A stretch of 64,000 bases of DNA from Cichorium intybus (Eukaryota; Streptophyta; Magnoliopsida; Asterales; Asteraceae). The DNA is taken from assembly GCA_023525715.1 (NCBI GenBank), contig CM042016.1, forward strand, positions 64,991,382 to 65,055,381. Reading direction: 5' to 3'. The notes beneath the pieces are model-generated. The model did not search any database. It worked only from the letters and a program-made list of their open reading frames with translations, and was not told the origin of the DNA. Numbering within the stretch: position 1 is the stretch's first letter; each line of letters starts with the position of its first letter. Made by a program: the position numbers and the translations under genes. Of this stretch, positions 21,650 to 31,906 are shown piece by piece.

Positions 21650-21995
21650 GTCAATTAAATAAATTAGACTAAAAAAAAGTATACATTGATAACAGGAAAT
21701 ACTATACATGTATACATAGCAAATTTAAACATATAAATGAATTATTACATATCTCCATTTTATGACTAGTGTAAACTCAAAATATAAACAGAAACGTCAA
21801 TTTCATGTTTAAGTGGAATATGGATTTTGATTGGGCCAATGAATTAAGTAGTTGGGCTAAAAAATTAAAACCCACATTCAAACCATTTCTTTATTAATCA
21901 TTCGGGAATGACTTTAAAGATTTAGGGTTTTATTCTTGATTTACAATACATGTCGACGGACACAGCGACACTAAAACACAATTCACCGTTTTTAA
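21111..21995. other. AT-rich stretch without recognisable gene
   Basis: Contains only short fortuitous ORFs, a microsatellite at 21618-21649, and just before the MITE a sequence like a plant 5' leader (TTTAGGGTTTTATTCTTG near 21922) followed by an ATG at 21950 whose frame runs into the MITE. I see no supportable gene. Confidence 0.5.
21580..21650. repeat. (ATT)n / (AAT)n microsatellite
   Basis: An imperfect AAT run near 21580-21606 is followed by about ten perfect ATT triplets at 21618-21649. The two runs are mutually complementary and could fold into a hairpin. Confidence 0.85.
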
Positions 21996-22521
21996 GGGTT
22001 AATAACATAAAAACCACTATAGTTTGGCCAAAATCTGGTTTAAGCACTATATTTATTTTTTTTTATAAAAAACGACTCATACTTTCAAAAAAAATCGTAA
22101 AAACCACTCATATTTTCAAAAAGATACATTGTGACTACTATAACAAATTAAATTCGTGACTGTATGTCGACAAGTCGGAACATTTCTTACCCATATCGCA
22201 TTCAAAATTTAGTGGATTCACTTGGACACCCTATGCATTCAGAACGTGGCCAAAGAGTTGTACTTACGAAAACTAAAATCACATGTAAACAACCTTATGT
22301 ATCATTTTCACTGCAATGAAATTTCAATATTTGCTTAAAATGTCGATATCAAAACTTTTCACATAACCTGTTGATAAAAAAATCCTTAAAAGTTATAAAA
22401 TAAAATAAATAGTGGTCAATATTATTTTTTTGAAAGTATGAGTGTTTTTATGAAACAAAAGGAAATATAGTGGTTAAACTGAAATTTTGGCCAAACTACA
22501 ATGGTTTTTATGTTATTATCC
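21996..22521. mobile_element. Mutator-like MITE with ~100-bp terminal inverted repeats
   Basis: The left end GGGTTAATAACATAAAAACC (from 21996) and the right end, read in reverse, GGATAATAACATAAAAACC (from 22521) continue as imperfect inverted repeats for about 100 bases (to about 22097 and 22425). No coding capacity lies between. Flanking 9-mers CGTTTTTAA (21987-21995) and ATTTTTTAA (22522-22530) match at 7 of 9 positions. A 9-bp duplication with long inverted repeats points to the Mutator superfamily, though the A/T-rich flank makes the duplication only suggestive. Confidence 0.7.
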
Positions 22522-23094
22522 ATTTTTTAACAACAAAAAGTAGGATTATTGTTGTTATAATAAAAACTTTATATTATGAATTATAATGCAAACACTTACA
22601 GTTTATGTTTACTCTTTTAATCACAAAAAGAAAGGAAAATGGGCCTATGCATTACGATAAGGGGGCTAAACAAATTTTAAAAACCCATATTGAAAACATC
22701 CCTTTAGTTAGGAGCCGAGAAGCATATTATGGTGCTTCTTCTTTGTGTTATCGACACAATCATGTCGACCGACACCATCGGACACCACATCGTAGGGGAA
22801 AAATTAATGCGTCGATTTTACAATCCCAAGCAACCCCAACCCATCATGACTCCACCGTCAAATATGATTTTCAAGCGTAATGAGGGCATCAAGAACGCCG
22901 GAAAATTAAGGCGGGAAGCAATTTTGTCATGCTTAGAAAAGGTTAAAGGTTTTGAATCTACAACTTTATTACTCTCCGGTTATAGTCACGAAAACACATA
23001 ACTGATTTTGGTGTCAATTTTATAAAATATCGAATTTCAAGAATTTTGATTTTATGTCGACGATTTTCAAGAAAACAGTGAATCAGTGTGTTTT
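22522..23094 (+). other. Stretch with one small unidentified ORF (22762-23001)
   Basis: An 80-codon frame from the ATG at 22762 (MSTDTIGHHIVGEKLMRRFY...) to a stop at 23001 is the only candidate. I do not recognise it. The ATG context resembles the one at 21950, on the other side of the MITE (both read ATGTCGAC-GACAC and encode MSTDT), which could mean a duplicated or split gene start. Evidence for expression is lacking. Confidence 0.3.
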
Positions 23095-23295
23095 GTGGGT
23101 TTAAATCTCAGATAAGATGGTCTTATGTTTATGTCGACGATTTTCAAGAATTTTGATTTTATGTCGACGATTTTCAAGGAGCAGTTTTATGTCTTAGTTT
23201 TATGTCTTATGTTTTAGTTATTTGTGGCTGTAGTTATTTTCAGCTGTTGCAAGTTATATTTCATGTTTTTTAGGAACTTTCAGTTGTGTAACTTC
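23095..23295 (+). repeat. 5' LTR of element D, left part
   Basis: Corresponds to 29149-29273 of the 3' LTR (shared GGTTTAAATCTCAGAT, CAAGGAGCAGTTTTATGTCTT and CAAGTTATATTTCATG). Compared with the 3' copy it carries extra repeats of TTATGTCGACGATTTTCAAG, a sequence also present just outside the element at about 23053. It is cut at 23295 by element E. Confidence 0.7.
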
Positions 23296-23578
23296 TGTGA
23301 ATGTAAACACATAGTGTAAACACAAACTTGCAGCCACCACCAACCACATCTACACCACCAACCACACCTAACTCTGTTGAATTTCTCATATGAACTCATT
23401 TTTAGGTTGCAGCTATTGTAGAAATTAGAGACACTACCATCACTATAAATAGATGTTCTAACATCCATTGTAATGTACCACAAAAACATAGAAGAGAGTG
23501 TTTAGATAGTTAGCGTGAGTTGTTCTTTTATTGTATTTCAGTTTGAGTATTGAATAAAAGAACATTTGAGTTCCAACA
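23296..23578 (+). repeat. 5' LTR of element E
   Basis: TGTGAATG...CCAACA, 283 bp, with a TATAAATA box near 23446 about 130 bases before its end. The start of transcription is expected shortly after. Confidence 0.92.
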
Positions 23579-23580
23579 AG

Positions 23581-23592
23581 TGGTATCAGAGC
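23581..23592 (+). other. Primer-binding site, element E
   Basis: TGGTATCAGAGC, initiator-methionine tRNA type, two bases after the 5' LTR. Confidence 0.9.
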
Positions 23593-23884
23593 TTGGTTAA
23601 GCTCCCGGGGCAACTTTCTAAACACCCTCGGGTTTTTTGGTCAAATATTTTCTATCTCAAAATCGATTTTCGAGAGCACCAATGGAAAGGTCTCGTTCTC
23701 AGGATTCCGAATATATATTTTTCGGAATTTTTCGACACCCGGATCATCCTCAAACAGCCGGTCAAAGTTCGCCGGAATAGTTGCCGGAAAAACCAGTTCG
23801 CCGGAGATCTCGCCGGAGAAGACGACCGGAGAAGACGACACTGTAGCAGTTCACTGTAGCGCCAATGTAGCAGGACTGTAGGAG

Positions 23885-24112
23885 GTTTCAGAAAACTGCA
23901 ATTTGGTCCCTGAAGTTTCGAAAAGTTATGTTTTGGTCCCTGTATTTCCGAAACATTTCAGGTTGGTCCCTATTTTTCAGAAAACTTCAGAATAGCTCCT
24001 ATACTTCAAAAAGTTTCGAACCAGCCCCTAAAATTCTGAAAATTACATTTTAGCCCTTGTAATTTTCATAAATTACTCGTAGCTCCCCATTATTTTTGAA
24101 AAATCTCAAGAT
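23885..24112 (+). repeat. Leader tandem repeat of element E
   Basis: Six or seven diverged copies of a roughly 32-36-bp unit of the type TTTGGTCCCTGAAGTTTCGAAAA, between the primer site and gag. The later copies carry AGCTCC, AGCCCC or AGCCC in place of GGTCCC. A similar repeat occupies the leader of element F. Confidence 0.75.
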
Positions 24113-24117
24113 AATAT

Positions 24118-26061
24118 ATGCCAAGAATGACTACACCAAGCTCGTCGTTTTCTCAACCCGAAATTGAAAGTGTTCAAAGGACCGGGAGGGATAGTAGTGT
24201 TACGTTACACTATCCGTTGCTTACAAAAACAAACTACGCGGTGTGGGCTATAAAAATGCGAGTGAATTTGCAAGCACAAGGAGTGTGCGATGCAATTCAA
24301 AATGCAAGAGTAGATGAACGAACAGATAGGATGGCGCTTGCGGCCATTTACCAAGCGATTCCAGAGGACGTACTTCTTATGTTGGCCGAGAAGGACACGG
24401 CTAAAGAAGCATGGGAAACGCTTAAGATAATGCATATGGGAGCTGATCGGTTAAAGGAGGCTAAAGTACAAACATTGAGAAGTGAATTCGAGGTGATCCG
24501 AATGAACAATGGTGAGTCGATAGATGATTTCGCCTTGAGATTGAACACTATTGTGACCGGTATTCGATCTCTCGGTGAAAAGATCGAGGAGAATATGGTG
24601 GTGAAGAAGTTTCTTCGAGCCGTCCCAATGCAATTTATACAAATCGTAACATCTATTGAGCAATTTGGAGACATGAAAAACATGACGATTGAAGAAGTTG
24701 TAGGCCGTCTCAAGACCCACGAAGAGCGACTTCGAGGGTATGAAGAACGGGAAGAAGGACCTTCTCTATTGCTTACACATGCCAAGTGGGCATCTCAATC
24801 TAAGCAAACCGATGAGGGAGACTCGTCAAACACTTCAAGGGAAAGTGGAAACCAAGGCCAAGGACGCGGTCAAGGTCGTAGGCATGGCCGAGGAGATGGT
24901 CATGAGTATGATGTAAACCGGAATGACTACAATCATCCTCGAAAGGAAAAAAGTAAAATAAAATGTTTTACTTGCGAGGAATATGGTCATTATGCATCAG
25001 AGTGTCCAAACAAGAAACGAGGTGAGGAGGTGAACCTCACCCAAACCAATGAAGATGAAGAGCCTATTTTAATGATGGCGATCTCACAAGAAGATACACC
25101 AGGTATGGTGCCGTTAAAAGAGAAGAACGGCGTTGATATCCCTGCATCCGAAGAAAGTCAAGTTGATTCCGAGGAATGGTACCTTGACAACGGTGCTAGC
25201 AATAATATGACCGGAGATCGTTCAAAGTTCCATGAGTTAGACGAGAATGTGACGGGTTATACACGGTTCGGAGACGGGTCAAAGATCGACATCAAAGGAA
25301 AAGGTACGATCTTGTTTGATTACGGAAACGGAGATCAAAGACTACTTAACGAGGTATATCACATTCCTAGAATTAAAAAGAATATTATAAGTCTTGGACA
25401 ACTAACCGAAGACGGGAATCGAGTCGACATGGATGGTGATATCTTACGGGTATTTGACAATAGCAATTCTTTATTTTTTGATGTAAAAAGAACCCGTAAC
25501 CGACTCTATAAGACACTTTTAAGGACGAGATGAAAAATGTGTCTTTTATCATCCCAAGATGATTCCGGTTGGTTGTGGCATCAACGACGTCCGTATGCCA
25601 ATTATTATACCATGAAAGTTAATGGTTATTTGCATGATAAAATTCTAGGTTCACATCTAAAGAAATTAGATGATCCGAGTGAGGAAGAATTTTATGTTGA
25701 AGTTGAAAAATGTGAAAAAGGACACCAGTTTTTCGACGCACGGAAAAGGAAGCGACGGATAAGACGAGAAGGGTTCTTTGGTAAACGAAAAAGATGGACT
25801 TGGACCGAAAAAGCAGCTGCCAGTTTTCTCCAACGTAGTTCTAAAAATCGAGGTATCGATTTTCGTAAGGTGATACAGAAGATGGAAGATGTGTCTCTAA
25901 AGAAAACGGCTTATGCTAAAAGGATTTCGGGGGAGTTTAGTGTGAGAGATTGCATTCCAACAACTTGTTCCAAGGATGCAAAATTGAAACTCGAGAAAGA
26001 TAAAGACAAAGCACTTGCCGATTTTTCTGTAGTCGGGGATGGCATGGAATGCGCAACATGA
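24118..26061 (+). CDS. Gag-protease polyprotein with novel tail, element E (one in-frame TGA)
   Basis: ATG at 24118 opens a frame of 647 codons that is continuous except for TGA at 25531-25533 (codon 472). Residues 1-230 are a copia gag (UBN2-like: YAVWAIKMRVNLQAQGVCD, then KEAWETLKIMHMGADRLKEA). A Gly/Arg-rich basic patch and zinc knuckle CFTCEEYGHYASEC follow (residues 283-296). The protease active site is D357-N-G in WYLDNGASNNMTGDR. After the TGA the frame enters the usual GAG-pre-integrase start (SGWLWHQRR), then departs into about 150 residues rich in Lys and Arg (ARKRKRRIRREGFFGKRKR) with no resemblance to integrase. The tail is unidentified. Read-through or mutation of a CGA codon could explain the TGA. 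Confidence 0.85.
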
Positions 26062-26095
26062 TCGGCGTAACGAATCTCAAGCCAAGTTTGGTTTA

Positions 26096-26105
26096 AGGGG
26101 GAGAA
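26096..26105 (+). other. Polypurine tract, element E
   Basis: AAGGGGGAGAA immediately before the 3' LTR start at 26106; plus-strand priming site. Confidence 0.85.
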
Positions 26106-26388
26106 TGTGAATATAAACACATAGTGTAAACACAAACTTGTAGCCACCACCAACCACACCTACACCACCAACCACACCTAACTTTGTTGAATTTCTCATA
26201 TGAACTCATTTTTAGGTTGCAGCTATTGTAGAAATTAGGGACACTACCATCACTATAAATAGATGTTCTAACATCCATTGTAATGCACCACAAAAACATA
26301 GAAGAGAGTGTTTAGATAGTTAGCGTGAGTTGTTCTTTTCTTGTATTTCAGTTTGAGTATTGAATAAAAGAACATTTGAGTTCCAACA
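26106..26388 (+). repeat. 3' LTR of element E
   Basis: 283 bp, the same length as the 5' LTR with about seven substitutions, followed by the ACTTC duplication. About 2.5 percent divergence implies a recent insertion. Confidence 0.92.
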
Positions 26389-26533
26389 ACTTCTTGGTAC
26401 TTTTATTTTTTTAGTTTGTATGTTATTTGTGGTTAACATGGTAAGTAATAGTGTGATACAGAATTCCTTTTGAAGCCTCAAAACTTGTATTCTGTTTTCT
26501 CCTATTCTATGCAAACTTAAATTTAAAATTTCA
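26389..26533 (+). repeat. 5' LTR of element D, right part
   Basis: Starts with the duplicated ACTTC and matches 3' LTR bases 32293-32436 (TTGGTACTTTTATTTTTT, then GAATTCCTTTTGAAGCCTC), ending ATTTCA. A degenerate primer site TGTATCAGAGCC follows at 26537, one base short of the canonical site. Confidence 0.8.
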
Positions 26534-26557
26534 AATTGTATCAGAGCCTGGTAAAAG

Positions 26558-27060
26558 ATGAACAACATTACAACATTCAGTCATGTTTCTTTTTCGAAGC
26601 TTTCTAAATCAAATTACGACAACTGGAGCGTTCAAATGAAAGCATCATTGGGTGCTCAGAATGCGTGGGAGAGTATTACAACTGCTTTTGAAGAACCCAC
26701 TGCAGCGGATCTTGGTGCCATGTCTGCTAATCAGGTTAAGACACTAAAAGAAAAAGAGAATGAAGGACAAGACCGCTTTGTATATTCTCTATCAATCAAT
26801 CTGTGGACGAATCCGCCTTCGAGAAGATTGCTTATGCAGGAACCACCAAAGGAGGCCTGGGAGATACCCGAGAAGGGTTTTAAAGGTGCTGATAAAGTTA
26901 AACAGGTGCGACTTTAGACTCTTCATACAGAGTTGGAATCTATGAAAATGATGGAATCGGAAGGTGTCTCGGAATATATCACTCGAACGGTAGTGAACTA
27001 GTTAAGACGTAATGGCGAGTCTTGAAAATGTGTATTCAATCATTATGAAAGACCTGATGA
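26558..27060 (+). pseudogene. Gag of element D
   Basis: ATG at 26558 starts a copia gag: FSKLSKSNYDNWSVQMKASL, then EAWEIPEKGFKGADKVKQVR, with a stop at 26915 and related sequence (ELESMKMMESEGVSEYI) in another frame beyond. No zinc knuckle or protease can be found before the GAG-pre-integrase, so the middle of the polyprotein is deleted. Confidence 0.75.
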
Positions 27061-27103
27061 TGCATCCGGAGGATCAAAAAGGCCGATCATTTTCTGTGTT
27101 GAG

Positions 27104-28006
27104 ATGTCAAAAAATCACGTGTTCAAATTAAATTTGAAGAATGGTCACGAGAGGTGCTTGCACATCGATCTGACAAACAAAAGCATGTTGTGGCATTCAC
27201 GTTTTGGCCATCTTTACTATGGTGGACTAGAACAATTAACAAAGAATGGTATGGTTCATGGTTTACCTGATTTGGATTTTACTAAAAAATTTTGTGAAGT
27301 GTGTCTAATTGGCAAGCAAACATGGAGTTTTTCATAATACCGCCCAATATTCATGCATGGAATCCACTCGAATTAATACATTCCGATATGTGTGGCCCGA
27401 TGACACCCGTTTCATTTGGCAATAAGAAGTATTTTTTTACATTTTTGACGATTGCTAGAGAAAAACGTGGGTGTATTTTTTACAAGAGAAGTCTGAGGCA
27501 TTTGAAGCATTTAAAAAATTCAAGTTTTGGTAGAAAATACAAGTGGGTATAACATCAAATCATTACGGTCTGATAGGGTCGGCAAATAGTTGTCAATGGC
27601 TTTTACAAGTTTCCGTGAAAATCATGGGATTAGGAGGTTCCTAACATCTGCATACTCACCGCAACAAAACGGAGTAGCCGAAAGAAAAAATCGGACGATA
27701 CAAGACATGATGTGATCAATGTTGAAGAACAAGAACATGCTCAAAGATTTTTGGGCAGAAGCAGTGTGTTGCGCAGTTTATGTGCAAAACCGTTGTCCAC
27801 ACCCAAAATTAACAGAACCACAAGAAGCTTGGAGTGGAATTAAACCAACTGTATCTCATTTTAAGGTGATCGGGAGTATAGCTTACGCGCATGTTCCTCA
27901 TCAAAGAAGATCCAAACTAGACGATAGAAGCAAAAAGTATGTTTTATTGGGTATGACGAAAAATCAAAAGCTTTCAAGCTATACGCTCCAATTGAGAAGA
28001 AAGTAA
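27104..28006 (+). pseudogene. GAG-pre-integrase and integrase of element D
   Basis: LWHSRFGHLYYGGLEQL and CEVCLIGKQ form the HHCC domain. ELIHSDMCGPMTPVSFGNK gives the first catalytic Asp near 27385. The second site reads SDRVG where GGE(F) is expected, and PQQNGVAERKNRTIQDMM near 27660 holds the Glu. FKVIGSIAYAHVP and KYVLLGM follow. Several stops break the frame. Confidence 0.8.
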
Positions 28007-28189
28007 ATGTGAGCCGTGATGTACAAGCAAATGAAGCAGAATAGTGGAATTGGAAAAAATAAAAGGAATCAGACAAGTCGTTGAGATCAAACGAAAGAGG
28101 AGAGTGCTCAAATGTTATACCCACAAACCAAATTTCTAATGATGAAGAAGAATCAAGAGAACCAAGAATGAGAAGTATACAAGACCTTT

Positions 28190-28320
28190 ATGAAGTGCAT
28201 TTGGTATATCTTTTAGAAGATGCGGAAAAGCATTGACTTTGAAGAAGCAATAAGAAGTGGGAAATGGAAGGCAGCTATGGATGAAATACTTCCTCGGTCT
28301 TGAAGTAAGGCAGAGAGTTA
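28190..28320 (+). pseudogene. Reverse transcriptase of element D, catalytic core deleted
   Basis: Only the RT entry (KWKAAMDE-like) survives before the sequence jumps, near 28275, to YFLGLEVRQ of the RT thumb. The whole palm including YVDD is missing. This is an internal deletion of about 150 codons relative to elements B and C. Confidence 0.7.
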
Positions 28321-29182
28321 ATGGTTTTTTTGTATCTCAAGAGCCGTATGCGAGGCAGATTTTAATGAATAATAAGATGGAAACAAGCAACTATGTAACA
28401 ACGCCTATGGAATTGGGTACCAAACTTTCAAAGTTCGAGGGAGGAGAACCCGTGGACGCTAATAAGTATCAAAGTTTAGTCGGGAGTCTGCGGTACTTAA
28501 ATTATACCAGACCTGACATTTCATACAGTGTCGGGGTAGTACGTCGGTTCATGGAAAGTCTGAGGTATGCACATTGGAAGGCACTGAAGAGAATCTTGCG
28601 ATATGTTAAAGGAACTGCTTCACATGGTTTGTTTTATTCCATTTCAAAAGAATACATGCTTAGGGGCTATTCGGATAGTGACCAGCTTGGAGATGTAGAT
28701 GACCGGAAAAGCACATCTGGTTACGTATTTTTTCTAGGGGAAATAACTTTCACCCAGGCTTCAAAGAAACACTGATAGTGGCACTCTCAAATTATGAAGC
28801 TGAGTATGTAGCTGCATCATGGACAATATGTCATGCTATTTGGCTTAGGAATCTACTGCGAGAATTGAAGAACCACCAAGATGAGCCAACTAAGATTAAG
28901 GTTGATAATGAGTCTTCAATTGAGTTGGCAAAGAATCCTGTGCATCACGAGATAAGTAAACACATAGATGTATGTTTTCGTTTTATTCGAGAACAATTAA
29001 AGAACAAGAAAGTGCAATTATGTCATGTAGCAAGTCGTGATCTGATCGCCAATATTTTCACGAAAGCACTTCCAACAGAATTGGTTAATGTTTTCAAGCA
29101 AAAGATGGGAATGAAGGATGCAAGAGATCTGAGCTTTAAGGATGATTTTGTTGGTTTAAATCTCAGATCAGATAGCAGCTAA
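28257..29182 (+). pseudogene. RT thumb/connection and RNase H of element D
   Basis: Open from 28257 to 28775 with YQSLVGSLRYLNYTRPDISY and GYSDSDQLGDVDDRKSTSGY, stop at 28773, then 28778-29182 with NYEAEYVAASWTICHAIWL, VDNESSIELAKNPVHHEISK and VQLCHVASRDLIANIFTKAL. This is the complete copia RNase H end. The terminal codons run into the 3' LTR. Confidence 0.8.
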
Positions 29183-29273
29183 AGAGTTTTTCAAGGAGCA
29201 GTTTTATGTCTTATGTTTTAGTTATTTGTGTTTGTAGTTATTTTCAGTTGTTGCAAGTTATATTTCATGTTTT
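29149..29273 (+). repeat. 3' LTR of element D, left part
   Basis: Begins TGTTGGTTTAAATCTCAG after RNase H and is cut at 29273 by element F. The last five bases GTTTT recur at 32269-32273. Confidence 0.75.
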
Positions 29274-29639
29274 TGTTGAGTAGGTGAAGCCACTAGTCAA
29301 TATTAGTGGCAGAATACAAGTCAAAAAAGGGGGGAAAAGGATAGGCAATCCAGTTTTCCCGAATGCATTTTTCATGGACTGTTTTTTTGCTTGTTCACAT
29401 TATCATTTCAGACTCTATATATGAGTCTCATCTGCGATTTGTAAAATACACCACATGTAACAGAGAGAGTGCAGTGTAGCACCAATAAATATAAATTCCT
29501 AGTTACCTGGTGGACGTAAGTCAGATTAGACCGAACCACGTTAAATCCCTCGTGTTCATCTTTATGTTCTTGAGAGAGACAGAGAGAGAGAGAGCTGAGT
29601 GTATGTGATTAGTGTCGTGTGAGTGTCTCGATCCTAACA
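29274..29639 (+). repeat. 5' LTR of element F
   Basis: 366 bp. The promoter region holds AGACTCTATATATGAGTCT near 29410, where the TATA box lies at the centre of a palindrome (AGACTC...GAGTCT). A (GA)n tract near 29576-29597 is longer than in the 3' LTR and explains most of the 4-bp length difference. Confidence 0.9.
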
Positions 29640-29641
29640 AC

Positions 29642-29654
29642 TGGTATCAGAGCA
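29642..29654 (+). other. Primer-binding site, element F
   Basis: TGGTATCAGAGCA, initiator-methionine tRNA type, two bases after the LTR. Confidence 0.9.
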
Positions 29655-30000
29655 CAGGCTCACTTATACATTGTACACATCGATCGGATCACCGGAGATC
29701 AGTTGCGTTTTTTTTTTTGTTCCGGGTAAGGTGGTTGCATGCAGTTAGCTTGGCAAGAAGAGCAGCAGCAGTTTTTTGGGGGTGTGCCTGCGTCGCCAGG
29801 AATAAAGAAAGAAGACAGGTGGAGAAAGTTTTTTTTGGTGGAGAACGTTCTCTTGCAGTCCTTTTGTCCCATATTCGTGTTCTTTGTTTTCTTTAATAAT
29901 AGAAAAAGTAAAGAAACAAAAGAAAGTGAGGAATCTTGGTGGAAAAGTGGAAAAACACGTTCCAACAAAAGCTAGTGGAAAAGCACGTTCCAAAAGAAAA

Positions 30001-30195
30001 TTGCAGTTAGGTCTCTGAACTTTCAGAAAAGTGCAGTTTAGCCCCTAAACTTTCAGAAAATTGCAGTTAGGTCCCTGAACTTTCAGAAAAGTGCAGATTA
30101 GCCCCTGAACTTTTAAAAAATTGCAGTTAGGTCCCTGAACTTTCAGGAAATTGAAGTTTAGCCCCTAAACTTTAGAAAATTTGTATTTTTTACCC
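30001..30195 (+). repeat. Leader tandem repeat of element F (60-bp period, 30-bp half units)
   Basis: Three consecutive 60-bp copies at 30001-30060, 30061-30120 and 30121-30180. Each consists of two related 30-bp halves: TTGCAGTTAGGTCCCTGAAC and GTGCAGTTTAGCCCCTAAAC, each followed by TTTCAGAAAA. It lies between primer site and gag and recalls the leader repeat of element E. Confidence 0.92.
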
Positions 30196-30230
30196 TTAAT
30201 TTCTGAAAAGGGTGCAGTTTGTCCGTTATA

Positions 30231-31799
30231 ATGGCAGAAAGCAGTAAGATTCAGATTGAGAAGTTTGATGGGAAGGACTTTGGTTGGTGGAAGATGCAAA
30301 TTGAAGATTTGCTCGTGCAGAAAGACTTGGACGCAGTTTTAGGTGAAAAACCGGAGGCGATGACACAGGCACAGTGGGAGACTTTGGATAAGATGGCCAA
30401 GGCATTTATTAGACTAGCGTTGTCAAAGGATGTTGCCTTCAACATTTTGAAGGAGACATCGACAAAGGGAATCATGGAGGCATTGTCTAATATGTACGAG
30501 AAGCCGTCGACAGCAAATAAAGTCTTCCTGATTCGGGAGCTAGTCAACACGAGGATGAGGGAAGAAAGTTCAGGTACAGTACACATCAACAATTTAAACT
30601 CGATTTTATCCAGACTTGGGTCAGTGAGAATAAAGTTCGAGGATGAAGTTCAAGCTTTACTACTGTTATCATCATTACATGACAATTGGTCCGGAACAGT
30701 TACAGCTGTTACTAGTTCCGCATGATCGAAAGAGCTCACTTTTGAGGGAATTCGGGATTTAATTCTAGGCGAAGACGTCAGAAGAAGAAATTCCGGGGAA
30801 TCATCAAGTGAACAATTGAATGCGGTCAGAGGTAGAAAAAATAATAGAGGTAGTGGGAGCAGGAATAGAAGAAGGAGTCAATCGAGGACTCGAAATGATG
30901 TGACTTGTTGGAACTGTAAAGAGGTTGGACATTTCAGGAATCAATGTCCAAAAGACAAGAAAGAAGTTAACGCTGCAGTAGACCATTCATATGATGATGC
31001 TTTGATCTGTAGTGTAGAGAGCAATGTGGATTCCTGGGTTATGGATTCGGGTGCTTCATTTCACGCTACCCACAGCCGTGAAGCACTGCGGAATCTGAAA
31101 GAAGGGGATTTTGGTAAGGTAAGACTGGCGAACGATGAGGTTCTTGATGTGATGAGCATAGGTGACTTAGATCTGAAGACTCCAGTCGGTCCATGGACTT
31201 TGAAGGATGTGCGGGTAATTCCAAGTCTGAAGAAACAGTTGATTTCTGTTGGGCAGTTGGATGAACAGGGGCACGAGGTTAAGTTCAGGAATGGGCAGTG
31301 GAAGGTAGTCAAAGAAAATCTTGTGATAGCTCGTGGACATAAGAGGGGTTCATTATATATGGTCAGTTTACCGTCTGAGGGAGTAACCGTCCCAGTTCAG
31401 AAGAAGACCAAAGTCCGGTTCATAGAGTTTCGTGGACAGAAGAAGGTTTGCTTTGCAGATGGCAAACCCAGAGTCACAGGTCAGATTCAGGTTGAACATG
31501 TTTGGAACGGTTTAGAAAAACCAGTCAAGGGCATTCATAGCAGTGGGAGCAAGGGTTGTGTCTCAGCTAGAATACCCAGAACACAGTGGGTTAAGAAAAC
31601 CAGTATTCCATCTGTAAAAATATCTCCAGATTATCTGCTACACATGGAGAGTGTTGTCGTTTGTTCTCAGGATGTTCCAGGATCGGGCAGTTCATTTCAG
31701 TGGGAGCCGGTGGAGACAGAGAACAGGTCAGTGGCAGACTTAGCCATGACTAATGTGTTGGAGCTAACAGAAGTTTCAACTAGCATTCAGGAAAATTGA
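30231..31799 (+). CDS. Gag-protease polyprotein, element F (one in-frame TGA)
   Basis: ATG at 30231 opens 522 codons interrupted only by TGA at 30723-30725 (codon 165). Residues 1-190 are copia gag (FDGKDFGWWKMQIEDLLVQK, then NKVFLIRELVNTRM). The zinc knuckle is CWNCKEVGHFRNQC (residues 226-239). The protease active site is D272-S-G in WVMDSGASFHATHS, followed by VIPSLKKQLISVGQLDEQGH. A tail of about 140 residues (VQKKTKVRFIEFRGQKKVCF... to the stop) has no integrase or RT motifs and may be the fused remnant of a pol linker. Gag and protease would make particles but no cDNA. Confidence 0.87.
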
Positions 31800-31892
31800 A
31801 GAGAAGGCAGGGTAACTAGGAAGGAGCTAAGATGAAAAGTTTTACGAAATACAGATGCACAGTTGAAGCACAGGTGAAGATTGTTCCGTGGC

Positions 31893-31906
31893 TTCAAGTG
31901 GGAGAT
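31893..31906 (+). other. Polypurine tract, element F
   Basis: TCAAGTGGGAGAT directly before the TGTTGAG start of the 3' LTR. Confidence 0.85.

Larger units (their letters stand above)
23296..26388 (+). mobile_element. Young non-autonomous copia element E (3093 bp)
   Basis: Two 283-bp LTRs (23296-23578 and 26106-26388) differ at only about seven positions. The element has a perfect target duplication ACTTC (23291-23295 and 26389-26393), a canonical primer site and a polypurine tract. The coding region is one long frame for gag and protease, then a non-pol tail. Integrase, RT and RNase H are absent, so mobility would need enzymes from a related element. It sits in the 5' LTR of element D. Confidence 0.93.

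Noticed and set aside
22605..22880. 91-codon forward ORF upstream of 22762
   Set aside because: Low-complexity, overlaps a better frame starting MSTDT, and has no gene-like context.
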